DNA of 7,924 nucleotides from JBICHM01 sp043101835 (GTDB lineage: Bacteria; Planctomycetota; Phycisphaerae; Phycisphaerales; UBA1924). Positions 1-5,071 of the stretch are shown piece after piece. The stretch is from the NCBI GenBank assembly GCA_043101835.1, contig JBICHM010000297.1:1-7924 (forward strand). The letters are read 5' to 3'. Made by a program: the position numbers and the translations under genes. The notes beneath the pieces were generated by a model. It had not been told where the DNA came from. It made no database searches and saw nothing but the letters and a program-made list of their open reading frames with translations. Position 1 is the stretch's first letter. Every line of letters begins with the position of its first letter.

Positions 1-10
1 CTTCCGATCT
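1..10. other. Probable Illumina adapter remnant at the sequence end
   Basis: The first ten bases, CTTCCGATCT, are identical to the 3' end of the standard Illumina TruSeq adapter (...GCTCTTCCGATCT). The match ends exactly where adapter would join insert, and it starts at the very first base of the window. A chance 10-base match at this exact place is about one in a million. I infer that this end is a contig edge with untrimmed adapter and not genomic sequence. I cannot see whether the window starts at a contig end; if it does not, the match is coincidence. Confidence 0.6.
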
Positions 11-191
11 GGGTGCGGCGTTCGGCTTCATTGCGATCTCCCCTCGCCGAAGCGCGACATCAGCGCACCCCGGGATGTGGTCGGTTCGCCCCGATCGGGC
101 GATGCACCCACCCTACGGCGAGACCGGGGGTGATCACAAGAGTTTGTCCGGTATTTTGCAGGGGTCTGAGCGCAACCGGCACAGGGCGGCG
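11..191. other. Non-coding region downstream of the protease gene
   Basis: No convincing gene is visible in this stretch on either strand. The open frames have no recognisable motif and are rich in Arg, Pro and Ser, as expected for shadow frames in GC-rich DNA. The only local structure is a short inverted repeat, TCGCCC/GGGCGA with a 5-base spacer, at 86-102. It has no T tract on either side, so it does not look like an intrinsic terminator. Confidence 0.5.
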
Positions 192-206
192 TGTCCGAAT
201 CGGACA
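192..206 (-). terminator. Short hairpin directly after the protease stop codon
   Basis: On the minus strand a perfect 6-bp stem, TGTCCG-ATT-CGGACA, begins one base after the protease TGA stop. The position fits a transcript 3'-end structure. However, the stem is short and is followed by CGCCGCC and not by T residues. It would be a weak intrinsic terminator at best and may only protect the mRNA end. Confidence 0.3.
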
Positions 207-207
207 T

Positions 208-1002
208 TCATTCGAGATGGGCTTCGATCCAGTCTCGAATCGCCGCGACCGAGGTGGCCAGCGTCTCGTCGCCATAGCGTCCGAGATTCGCCGAGCCGGT
301 GTCGACGAGACCCATGACGCCGATCACGCTCCACCCGTTCTCGCTCCGTGCGAGCAGCGGCCCGCCGCTGTCGCCGGCAAACGCTGACGCCTCGTGTTCG
401 GTGGCGCCATCGTCATCGGGCGCGCTGAAGTTCATCACCAGTTCGTTGCGACTCGTGTCAACGCGCTCGATGCGGTTGGTTCCCGCATGCTTCACGCCGC
501 GCGCCATGCCCATGGCCTCACGCGCGGGCACACCGTTCTGGGGGTCGCTGACAAACGCGCCGATGCCAACCAGGACCACGTCGGGGTTGGCTTCATCGAA
601 CGCGCCGAGCGCCATCGGCGCAACGCCCTCGACTGGCTCCGCAAGTCGGAGCAGCGCCACATCGCCGGGCGAGAACGGCTCGTCGCCGGTGCGCGTCGCC
701 ATCTGCCGCTCGAGGGGGATCCACTCCGGATGGATGATGACTTCCTCGACGGTGTAGGCGCGCCCGTCCTCAAGGGTGAATGAGATCGGCGTCCGCTTCT
801 GGAGGCGGAGGAAATCAGCGACATGCGCCGCGGTGAGCACCCAGCGGTCAGCGATGAGCGTGCCCGTGCCCATCCCGCCGAGGGCGCCGACCGCGCGGTG
901 CGGCGCCGCGAGCGCGGCGTATTCGGACTGTGTCGTTGGCGGCGCCCCGGCGATCGCGACGGCGTGCATCCCGAGAAGCGTCGAAGCGGTCAATGCGATC
1001 AT
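208..1002 (-). CDS. Secreted trypsin-like (S1 family) serine protease
   Basis: This encodes a 264-residue chymotrypsin-fold serine endopeptidase. The triad is readable: His60 in WVLTAAH, Asp114 in GDVALLRL and Ser212 in GDSGGP. The order and spacing are those of family S1. The N-terminus is hydrophobic (about residues 1-20, with likely cleavage around AIAGA-PP), so export is expected, although the segment lacks the usual Lys/Arg near the start. The ATG at 1002 is supported by GAGGGG eight bases upstream. The mature protein contains no cysteine, so it folds without the disulphides of animal trypsins. The residue six before the catalytic serine, which forms the S1 pocket floor, is Ser206 and not Asp. 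Trypsin-like Arg/Lys specificity is therefore unlikely (inference from family structure). There is no dockerin-like tail, unlike the neighbour at 1599. The physiological substrate is unknown. Confidence 0.88.
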   Translation of the reverse strand: MIALTASTLLGMHAVAIAGAPPTTQSEYAALAAPHRAVGALGGMGTGTLIADRWVLTAAHVADFLRLQKRTPISFTLEDGRAYTVEEVIIHPEWIPLERQMATRTGDEPFSPGDVALLRLAEPVEGVAPMALGAFDEANPDVVLVGIGAFVSDPQNGVPAREAMGMARGVKHAGTNRIERVDTSRNELVMNFSAPDDDGATEHEASAFAGDSGGPLLARSENGWSVIGVMGLVDTGSANLGRYGDETLATSVAAIRDWIEAHLE

Positions 1003-1289
1003 GTGGTCGTCCCCTCGTGGCGTGCGGCGATGGCGTCCGTCCTGCGGCGTCGAGCCGCGCGTCTCCGGTCGCTGTGCGGTTCTGGGGGATCCGCCGCGTT
1101 GAATTACAGCGATCCATCGTCTTGAGGCGCCACCTCGACGCTGACGCCCCGGATTCAGTGTGCCGTCCGGCCTAGAGAAAACAACGCGCCCGTCGAATGA
1201 CGGACACGTTGTTGAGGAGCGTCAATGCAATCGGGCGCTGTGCGAGGAGCGACCGGCGACTGACCCCCGCGGCTCATGGAGCCGATCGG
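1003..1289. other. Intergenic region upstream of the protease gene
   Basis: The 287 bases between the protease start and the beta-helix remnant show no gene I can support. They should hold the protease promoter. The only -10-like element I see on the minus strand is TGTAAT (plus positions 1103-1108), and no matching -35 lies 16-18 bases upstream. The distal part holds the hairpin described separately at 1180-1213. Confidence 0.5.
1180..1213 (-). terminator. Hairpin with T-rich tail, probable intrinsic terminator
   Basis: An inverted repeat pairs AACAACG (1180-1186) with CGTTGTT (1207-1213). A 3x3 internal loop follows, then CCGTC (1190-1194) pairs with GACGG (1199-1203) around a GAAT loop. 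On the minus strand the stem runs into TTCTCT, a moderately T-rich tail. It lies about 75 bases past the beta-helix stop codon and upstream of the protease gene, where a terminator for the minus-strand transcript is expected. GCGCCCG (1186-1192) can alternatively pair with CGGGCGC (1232-1238), so two competing folds are possible. Confidence 0.5.
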
Positions 1290-1580
1290 TCAGGGCAGCG
1301 AGTCGATGACGAGGTTCCCGCCGCCCGTGATGTTCGTGCCGGTGTTGAGCGCGCTCAGGCACCCGCGGATCACTGAGTTGTTCGCCCGAATGCCGTCACC
1401 GCCGTTCTCCGTCGCGACGCAGTTCTCGACGACGCCGCGCACCAGCCCGGAGGCGTCGATCAGGATGCCGGTTCCGCCGTTGCTGGTGCTGAGGCAGTTC
1501 TTGACGATGTGACCGTTTCCGCCGCCGCACGACGGAGCAATGCGGTCAGACCGCTTGTGCCGACCGCCGTCGCCCGACAA
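1290..1580 (-). pseudogene. Truncated right-handed beta-helix protein (C-terminal remnant)
   Basis: The open frame holds about three beta-helix rungs. The recurring pattern is V-x-N/G-C-x-[ST/A]-x-N-G-G-x-G-I, with the aligned cysteines at residues 29, 54 and 74 of the 96-codon frame. It ends GGGNLVIDSLP and a TGA stop. Rungs of this kind normally occur in secreted parallel beta-helix (pectate-lyase-like) proteins of several hundred residues. Here no ATG or signal peptide is present: the frame opens only with TTG, no ribosome binding site is evident, and recognisable homology begins near residue 22 (about 1517). The N-terminal side is cut off 18 bases from the stop codon of the 607-residue gene upstream. 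Codon use is still that of a real gene, with strong third-position G/C, so the truncation looks fairly recent. It could instead be a small expressed protein, but I think a decapitated gene is more likely. Confidence 0.6.
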
Positions 1581-1598
1581 CCGACACCGCAGGCGGCT

Positions 1599-3422
1599 TC
1601 AGCAGGCTCCCCAGGCGCCGAGGAGCACGCCCAGATCGGCCCCGTCGGTGGCGCCCTCGCCAGTAAGGTCCGCGGCGCTGGTTCCCCACGCGCCAAGCAA
1701 CGCGCCAAGGTCGGCGCCGTCGACCACACCGTCGCTGTTCAAATCGGCGGGGCATGAGGTTGCGCCGCCGATTCGCACCCACCACACGCCCCAGCGGTCG
1801 TCGACCTGCAACAACCCGACATCCTCGGCCGCGTACTGCTGGAGCGTCCAGAACGAGCGGTCGTCGATGGGATCGACGACGGTGGCGCTGTAGTAGCCCC
1901 ACCGAACGCGACCCGAGGAGACGCCCCACTCGTAGGCGTCTTCGCCGTTCTTGAAGATGACCGGGTCGCGCATCATTCCGCTCGCATCACCGGCAAGCCG
2001 GCCGGCGAACCCGGCGCTGACGAACCGGAATGGATCGGAATACGAGAAGCCGATGACGGCGTCGCCCGCGTCATTCACGGCGATGCTCGGGAAGAAGTAG
2101 TGCGTATCGGGGCCGCCGGAGACGACCCCCGACTGCACGAGCGGCACAGGCGCGATCGGATCAAACTCGTACCAGAACGCCGCGTTCCGATCGGGCGTGC
2201 CGCTGGCGGGCAGGCCCCCGTGGTGGGTCGCCCAGAGGCGTCCGTTTCGCACGACGGCGTTGGTGATGAAATGATCAACCGTCCAGATTCGCGTCGGTGT
2301 TGTTGCCTGCGATGCGTCTGGAGGCCAGCCGATGTTGAAGGCATTGGCGACGGAGTAGAGGCCGCTGTTCGCCCCGGCGCCTTCGAGTTCACCGGGAAGC
2401 GTCGACCACATCGGCGCGGGGCCCGTGCCGGTGATGCGCGACAGCCGCAGCATCGGAGCTCCACCCGAGACAATCGCGGGGTTGTCGACGATGTACAGCG
2501 CGCTCTCGCCCGCGTCATGGGTCTGGGCGGGGCGCATCGAGAATCCGGAGACGCCTCCCGCAACGTCAAACCCGGGATTGAAGACCGACATTGTCAACAC
2601 GCCACCGCCGAGCGCGGTGGACTTGTCGACGACCCACATCTTCACGCCCGCGAAGTGCCAGTTGCCAATGGTGAACATGTTGCTCGTGATGGCGATCCAG
2701 TGGGCGTTCATGCCGAGGCCGGGAAGATTGGCGAAAGTCGTGTTGGCCGGGTCGGCGTCGAGCTCGTAGAAGAACCAGTCGCCCGTCGGATCGCTGTCGC
2801 CGCTGACGGCGAAGAAGACCGAGGCGCCGGCGTCGAAGCCCTCGACTGCGCAGGCGATCCATCGCTGTGCGACCGCGTCATAGCGGAGCACCGGGTCATA
2901 GGGGGTTCCCGAGAGGCCCGTGCCGCTCGTCCAGAACGTGCTCAGCGAGACACGGTTCAGCTTCCCACCGGCGCGATCCTGGATGCCGACCTCGGTGTTG
3001 AGCATCGTCATGACATGATCGGGACCGACAGCGCCCATGGTGTCGGGCGGGTTGAGGGCGCCGGGGTCCGACAGCCCCTGGAACGACGCGGTGATGTCGA
3101 AGTTCGCCAGCCCGCGCCCAAACGATCGCAGTGACGACGATGCGTGGCGCTCGGCCGCGGTCGGGATCGGCGTTCGCGCGGCGACGATCTCGCTGGTGGG
3201 CCCGAATCGAGGCCGCGGGCGCGGAACGAGACGCAACTCGTGCATCTGACCCGCCGGCGTCATCATTTCGCGCACGACCATTTGCGACCAGCTCGCGCGC
3301 CCGGTCGGCTCGATGACGACGCGCTCCTGCGCCGCGGCCGGCGGCGCAGTGATCACCGACGCCGAGACAGCGACGAGCGTGCACGCAGAGCGAGTCAGGA
3401 CGGAAGACCGCAGACCACGCAT
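1599..3422 (-). CDS. Secreted protein with C-terminal dockerin-like repeats
   Basis: This is a 607-residue exported protein of unknown activity. The ATG at 3422 is chosen over longer options because GGAGGGG lies seven bases upstream and a signal peptide starts there: basic n-region, hydrophobic stretch to about residue 28, likely cleavage PPAAAQ-ER. The main body (about 105-550) carries phrases typical of a large planctomycete family: PPDTMGAVGPDHV (125-137), YDPVLRYDAVAQRW (175-188), SGDSDPTGDWFFYELD (207-222) and FFPSIAVNDAGDAVIGFS (443-460). The alternating aromatic and Gly/Asp strands suggest a beta-propeller, but that is inference. The tail (556-607) has two EF-hand-like repeats, at 560-580 and 585-604. 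The first has a canonical calcium loop (D560, N562, D564, D568). The second is degenerate (T587, E589). Cys557 and Cys607 bracket the tail and could form a disulphide. Such tails are common on secreted Phycisphaerae proteins, and their partner is not known to me. Confidence 0.85.
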   Translation of the reverse strand: MRGLRSSVLTRSACTLVAVSASVITAPPAAAQERVVIEPTGRASWSQMVVREMMTPAGQMHELRLVPRPRPRFGPTSEIVAARTPIPTAAERHASSSLRSFGRGLANFDITASFQGLSDPGALNPPDTMGAVGPDHVMTMLNTEVGIQDRAGGKLNRVSLSTFWTSGTGLSGTPYDPVLRYDAVAQRWIACAVEGFDAGASVFFAVSGDSDPTGDWFFYELDADPANTTFANLPGLGMNAHWIAITSNMFTIGNWHFAGVKMWVVDKSTALGGGVLTMSVFNPGFDVAGGVSGFSMRPAQTHDAGESALYIVDNPAIVSGGAPMLRLSRITGTGPAPMWSTLPGELEGAGANSGLYSVANAFNIGWPPDASQATTPTRIWTVDHFITNAVVRNGRLWATHHGGLPASGTPDRNAAFWYEFDPIAPVPLVQSGVVSGGPDTHYFFPSIAVNDAGDAVIGFSYSDPFRFVSAGFAGRLAGDASGMMRDPVIFKNGEDAYEWGVSSGRVRWGYYSATVVDPIDDRSFWTLQQYAAEDVGLLQVDDRWGVWWVRIGGATSCPADLNSDGVVDGADLGALLGAWGTSAADLTGEGATDGADLGVLLGAWGAC

Positions 3423-3448
3423 GACCAGGCCCCTCCGGCCGGTCCATC

Positions 3449-3465
3449 GACGCCGCTGCGGCGTC
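3449..3465. repeat. 17-base palindrome in the leader of the dockerin-tailed gene
   Basis: GACGCCG and CGGCGTC form a perfect 7-bp inverted repeat around a 3-base centre. It lies 26 bases upstream of the ATG at 3422 and about 12 bases upstream of the Shine-Dalgarno sequence. It could be an operator for a dimeric regulator, or a 5'-leader hairpin that limits access to the ribosome binding site. GC-rich DNA produces such repeats by chance, so confidence in a function is low. Confidence 0.3.
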
Positions 3466-3554
3466 TGCGAGCCCGGCGCCGGATCATGAGGCGCGGATCC
3501 CCGGTCCGCGCTGCCGCGCAATCACCCTCGGACATCTCCCTGGCGCGTGACACG

Positions 3555-3589
3555 AAAAAGGCCGCCCCCGATCGAACGGGAGCGGCCTT
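3555..3589 (-). terminator. Intrinsic terminator of the tRNA-Glu unit
   Basis: On the minus strand AAGGCCGC pairs with GCGGCCTT, and after one C/A-type mismatch CCCG pairs with CGGG around a 6-base loop. The stem is followed at once by TTTTT (plus 3555-3559). It starts four bases past the tRNA 3' end. This is a textbook Rho-independent terminator. It separates tRNA transcription from the secreted-protein gene further downstream at 3422. Confidence 0.92.
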
Positions 3590-3593
3590 CGAA

Positions 3594-3668
3594 TGACCCC
3601 ACGGGGATTCGAACCCCGGTTTCCAGGATGAGAACCTGGCGTCCTGGACCTGGCTAGACGATGGGGCC
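3594..3668 (-). tRNA. tRNA-Glu (anticodon CTC)
   Basis: The full cloverleaf can be folded on the minus strand. The acceptor stem GGCCCCA pairs with TGGGGTC (one G-T pair), with discriminator base A. The D stem is GTCT/GGAC. The anticodon stem CCAGG/CCTGG encloses the loop TTCTCAT, giving CTC at positions 34-36, which reads GAG (Glu). The T arm is CGGGG-TTCGAAT-CCCCG. The CCA end is not encoded (ATT follows), so a CCA-adding enzyme is required. The gene has its own promoter upstream and a strong terminator four bases downstream, so it is a single-gene transcription unit. GAG is a major Glu codon in the neighbouring GC-rich genes. Confidence 0.96.
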
Positions 3669-3739
3669 AGCGATCCGGATGACCCGCGAGTCGGCGACGC
3701 CAGACGCCGCGCGGGGGTACGTTCGAGAAATCGAGGCGG

Positions 3740-3767
3740 ATTGTAGACCCCACGGGGGTGGGATCAA
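3740..3767 (-). promoter_or_regulatory. Sigma-70-type promoter for tRNA-Glu
   Basis: On the minus strand TTGATC (3767-3762) and TACAAT (3745-3740) are separated by 16 bases. The -10 matches the consensus at 5 of 6 positions and the -35 at 4 of 6. Transcription would start near 3733, about 65 bases before the mature tRNA 5' end, leaving a leader for RNase P to remove. The spacer contains the self-complementary stretch CCCCGTGGGG. No other good promoter is visible between the BI-1 gene and the tRNA. Confidence 0.7.
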
Positions 3768-3768
3768 C

Positions 3769-3784
3769 CCCGCCGGGCGGCGGG
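3769..3784 (-). terminator. GC-only hairpin after the BI-1 family gene
   Basis: CCCGCCG and CGGCGGG form a 7-bp stem with a 2-base centre, 13 bases past the stop codon of the membrane protein gene. On the minus strand it is followed by GTTGATC, which is the tRNA promoter -35 and not a T tract. It could weakly terminate or pause the upstream transcript just before the tRNA promoter. It could equally be a chance repeat in very GC-rich sequence. Confidence 0.3.
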
Positions 3785-3797
3785 TCGGGTCGCCGGC

Positions 3798-4637
3798 TCA
3801 GTCCCGCGACTGGAGTTTGGCGAGCAGGCGCAGGATCTCGAGGTAGAGCCAGACGAGGGTCACCAGCAGGCTGAAGCCGGCGTACCACTCCATGTGCTTG
3901 GGGGCGCCGGCCTCGACGCCGCGCGCGACCATCTCGAAGTCGAGCGTCAGGCTCAGACCGGCGATCCCGATCACGACGAGGCTGAAGCCGATGCCGATGG
4001 GCCCGGAGCCATGGATGAGCGGGATGCCGCTGCCGAAGAGGCTCATCACGAGCCCGACGACGTAGACGAGCATGATCGCGCCGACGGCGCTGCCAATGAT
4101 CGCCGCGAAGCGGTCGGTCACCTTGATGACGCCGGTGCGGTAGAGGAAGAGCATCGCGCCGAGCATGCCAAAGGTCAGCAGCACGGCGTTGAGGACCATG
4201 CCGACATTGAGCTGAAAGCCGCCGCCGACCGTCTCGTTGCCGAAACTCACGGCGTAGATCGCGCTGATGGCGCCCACGAAGACGCCTTCGAACAGGGCGT
4301 AGAGGGGCGCGGTGACGGGAGCGGCCTTTGGCTTGAAGATCGTGACGAGCGCGAGAACGAGGCCGCCGATCGCCCCGACGCCCATAAGCATGTACGCCAG
4401 CTTGGCCTGCGCCGGCCCAAGTGCGCCGGTCGAGTTCCCAGGCACGACGAAGCTCCAGGCGAAGACCGCGGCCGCGACGCAGAGCAGCAGGAGGATGTAG
4501 GTCTTGTTGACGACGCCGGAGACCGTCATGGTCGTCGGCTTCGCCTTGACCTCGCCCTCGGGGCGTCCGAGGGCGCTGAGGCCTTCGGCGGGCTGGAAGT
4601 AGTCCTCGCGGAGCGCGGGGTTGGACGAACGGAACAT
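3798..4637 (-). CDS. Bax inhibitor-1/YccA family membrane protein
   Basis: This is a 279-residue integral membrane protein. The start MFRSSNPALR and the end MEWYAGFSLLVTLVWLYLEI (249-268) fit the BaxI_1 subfamily of bacterial BI-1-like proteins. Seven membrane segments can be read at about 46-65, 80-101, 109-130, 146-166, 177-201, 213-233 and 250-272. They follow a roughly 45-residue cytosolic head. The acidic pair DFEMV (233-237) after segment six lies in the region where BI-1 proteins carry the Asp residues thought to control a calcium leak. That role is family knowledge and is unproven here. The ATG at 4637 is supported by AGGAGGA seven bases upstream; the frame stays open for 129 more codons upstream, but that part has no conserved sequence. 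The gene appears monocistronic, and no partner gene is adjacent. Confidence 0.9.
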   Translation of the reverse strand: MFRSSNPALREDYFQPAEGLSALGRPEGEVKAKPTTMTVSGVVNKTYILLLLCVAAAVFAWSFVVPGNSTGALGPAQAKLAYMLMGVGAIGGLVLALVTIFKPKAAPVTAPLYALFEGVFVGAISAIYAVSFGNETVGGGFQLNVGMVLNAVLLTFGMLGAMLFLYRTGVIKVTDRFAAIIGSAVGAIMLVYVVGLVMSLFGSGIPLIHGSGPIGIGFSLVVIGIAGLSLTLDFEMVARGVEAGAPKHMEWYAGFSLLVTLVWLYLEILRLLAKLQSRD

Positions 4638-4676
4638 GGATCGATCCTCCTGGCGCGGCGTGGTCGCGCTGGATAG

Positions 4677-4706
4677 GTGATACGCCGGAACCGGTCGCGC
4701 GTTCAA
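4677..4706 (-). promoter_or_regulatory. Candidate promoter of the BI-1 family gene
   Basis: On the minus strand TTGAAC (4706-4701) and TATCAC (4682-4677) are 18 bases apart. Each matches the sigma-70 consensus at 4 of 6 positions. The predicted start near 4670 leaves a leader of about 33 bases before the ATG at 4637, with the AGGAGGA site inside it. An inverted repeat, ACCCCTG/CAGGGGT (4706-4721), abuts the -35 and could be an operator. The call is moderate because both hexamers are imperfect. Confidence 0.4.
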
Positions 4707-4721
4707 CCCCTGGGCAGGGGT
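4706..4721. repeat. Inverted repeat abutting the BI-1 promoter
   Basis: ACCCCTG (4706-4712) and CAGGGGT (4715-4721) form a perfect 7-bp inverted repeat with a 2-base centre. It touches the upstream edge of the candidate -35 element. Its symmetry and position would suit a binding site for a dimeric regulator. No regulator gene lies nearby, and the function is inference. Confidence 0.3.
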
Positions 4722-4775
4722 GTTCGGGCGCGCCGCTGGCCTCTGGATCGGCGTCGCGGGCTCGGGGGATGCATG

Positions 4776-4820
4776 AAAAAGCGGCTGCTTCAGCCCCCGG
4801 ATGGGCGTCTGAAGCAGCCG
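4776..4820 (-). terminator. Perfect 12-bp terminator hairpin
   Basis: CGGCTGCTTCAG (4782-4793) and CTGAAGCAGCCG (4809-4820) are perfectly complementary. On the minus strand the second arm is followed by CTTTTTC (plus 4776-4780 are all A). An inner CCC/GGG pairing can extend the stem. This is a strong Rho-independent terminator for minus-strand transcription. The only annotated gene upstream of it is the phoH-hydrolase operon, whose last stop codon is about 250 bases away. It therefore either ends a long operon trailer or ends a separate small RNA. It also insulates the BI-1 gene from that operon. Confidence 0.9.
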
Positions 4821-4821
4821 G

Positions 4822-5071
4822 CTTGGGAGGGCTGATCTGGAAACGGGTCGGCCCGGGGCGAGCCGGGCTGACCCCGTCCGTGGCGGGGCGCAGTGCACCG
4901 CCGCCCTGGAGGAGAGAGCGAGCATCGGCCTTCGATCATTCGGGCCCCGGCGAGCGCACCATTGTGCGCGCCGCCGCCGGGCGCGGCCCCCCGGCCCCTG
5001 CATTCGGCGCCCCGCCGCATACATTGCGCTGCGGAACGCTCCCGGTTATTCGGTTGAGACGCCCGAAGGTT
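4822..5071. other. Structured non-coding stretch; possible 3' UTR or small RNA
   Basis: No protein gene is supportable between the hydrolase stop and the terminator. Two more stable hairpins occur. At 4845-4874, GGGTCGGCCCGG and CCGGGCTGACCC pair as 12 bp with one G-T. At 4954-4969, GCGCAC and GTGCGC pair around CATT. Together with the terminator at 4776-4820, a minus-strand RNA here would carry three stem-loops in under 200 bases. The one non-Watson-Crick position of the 12-bp stem is G-U on plus-strand RNA but A-C on minus-strand RNA, which slightly argues against selection for the minus-strand fold. No convincing promoter is visible inside the stretch. Confidence 0.4.

Noticed and set aside
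1103..1108. TGTAAT as a -10 element for the protease gene
   Set aside because: No -35-like hexamer lies 16-18 bases upstream on the minus strand, and the leader to the ATG would be about 95 bases. The support is too weak to list as a promoter.
1542..1554. GCGGTC-A-GACCGC repeat between the secreted gene and the beta-helix remnant, as a terminator
   Set aside because: The stem is short and is not followed by a T tract on either strand.
1599..1755. True cellulosomal dockerin implying a cellulosome
   Set aside because: Only one calcium loop is canonical, no cohesin or scaffoldin gene is present, and such tails are widespread on planctomycete secreted proteins outside cellulosomes.
2100..3134. 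Long plus-strand open frame (344 codons) opposite the secreted protein gene
   Set aside because: It is antisense to a gene with a signal peptide, ribosome site and family motifs. Its protein is Arg/Gly/Asp-rich without any domain, as expected for a shadow frame at high GC.
3423..3521. N-terminal extension of the 607-residue protein by 33 codons
   Set aside because: It would bury the signal peptide behind an Arg/Pro-rich lead. The ATG at 3422 has GGAGGGG seven bases upstream.
4638..5024. N-terminal extension of the BI-1 frame by 129 codons
   Set aside because: It would read through the 12-bp terminator and the candidate promoter and is Arg/Pro-rich. The ATG at 4637 has a near-perfect Shine-Dalgarno and begins the family N-terminus.
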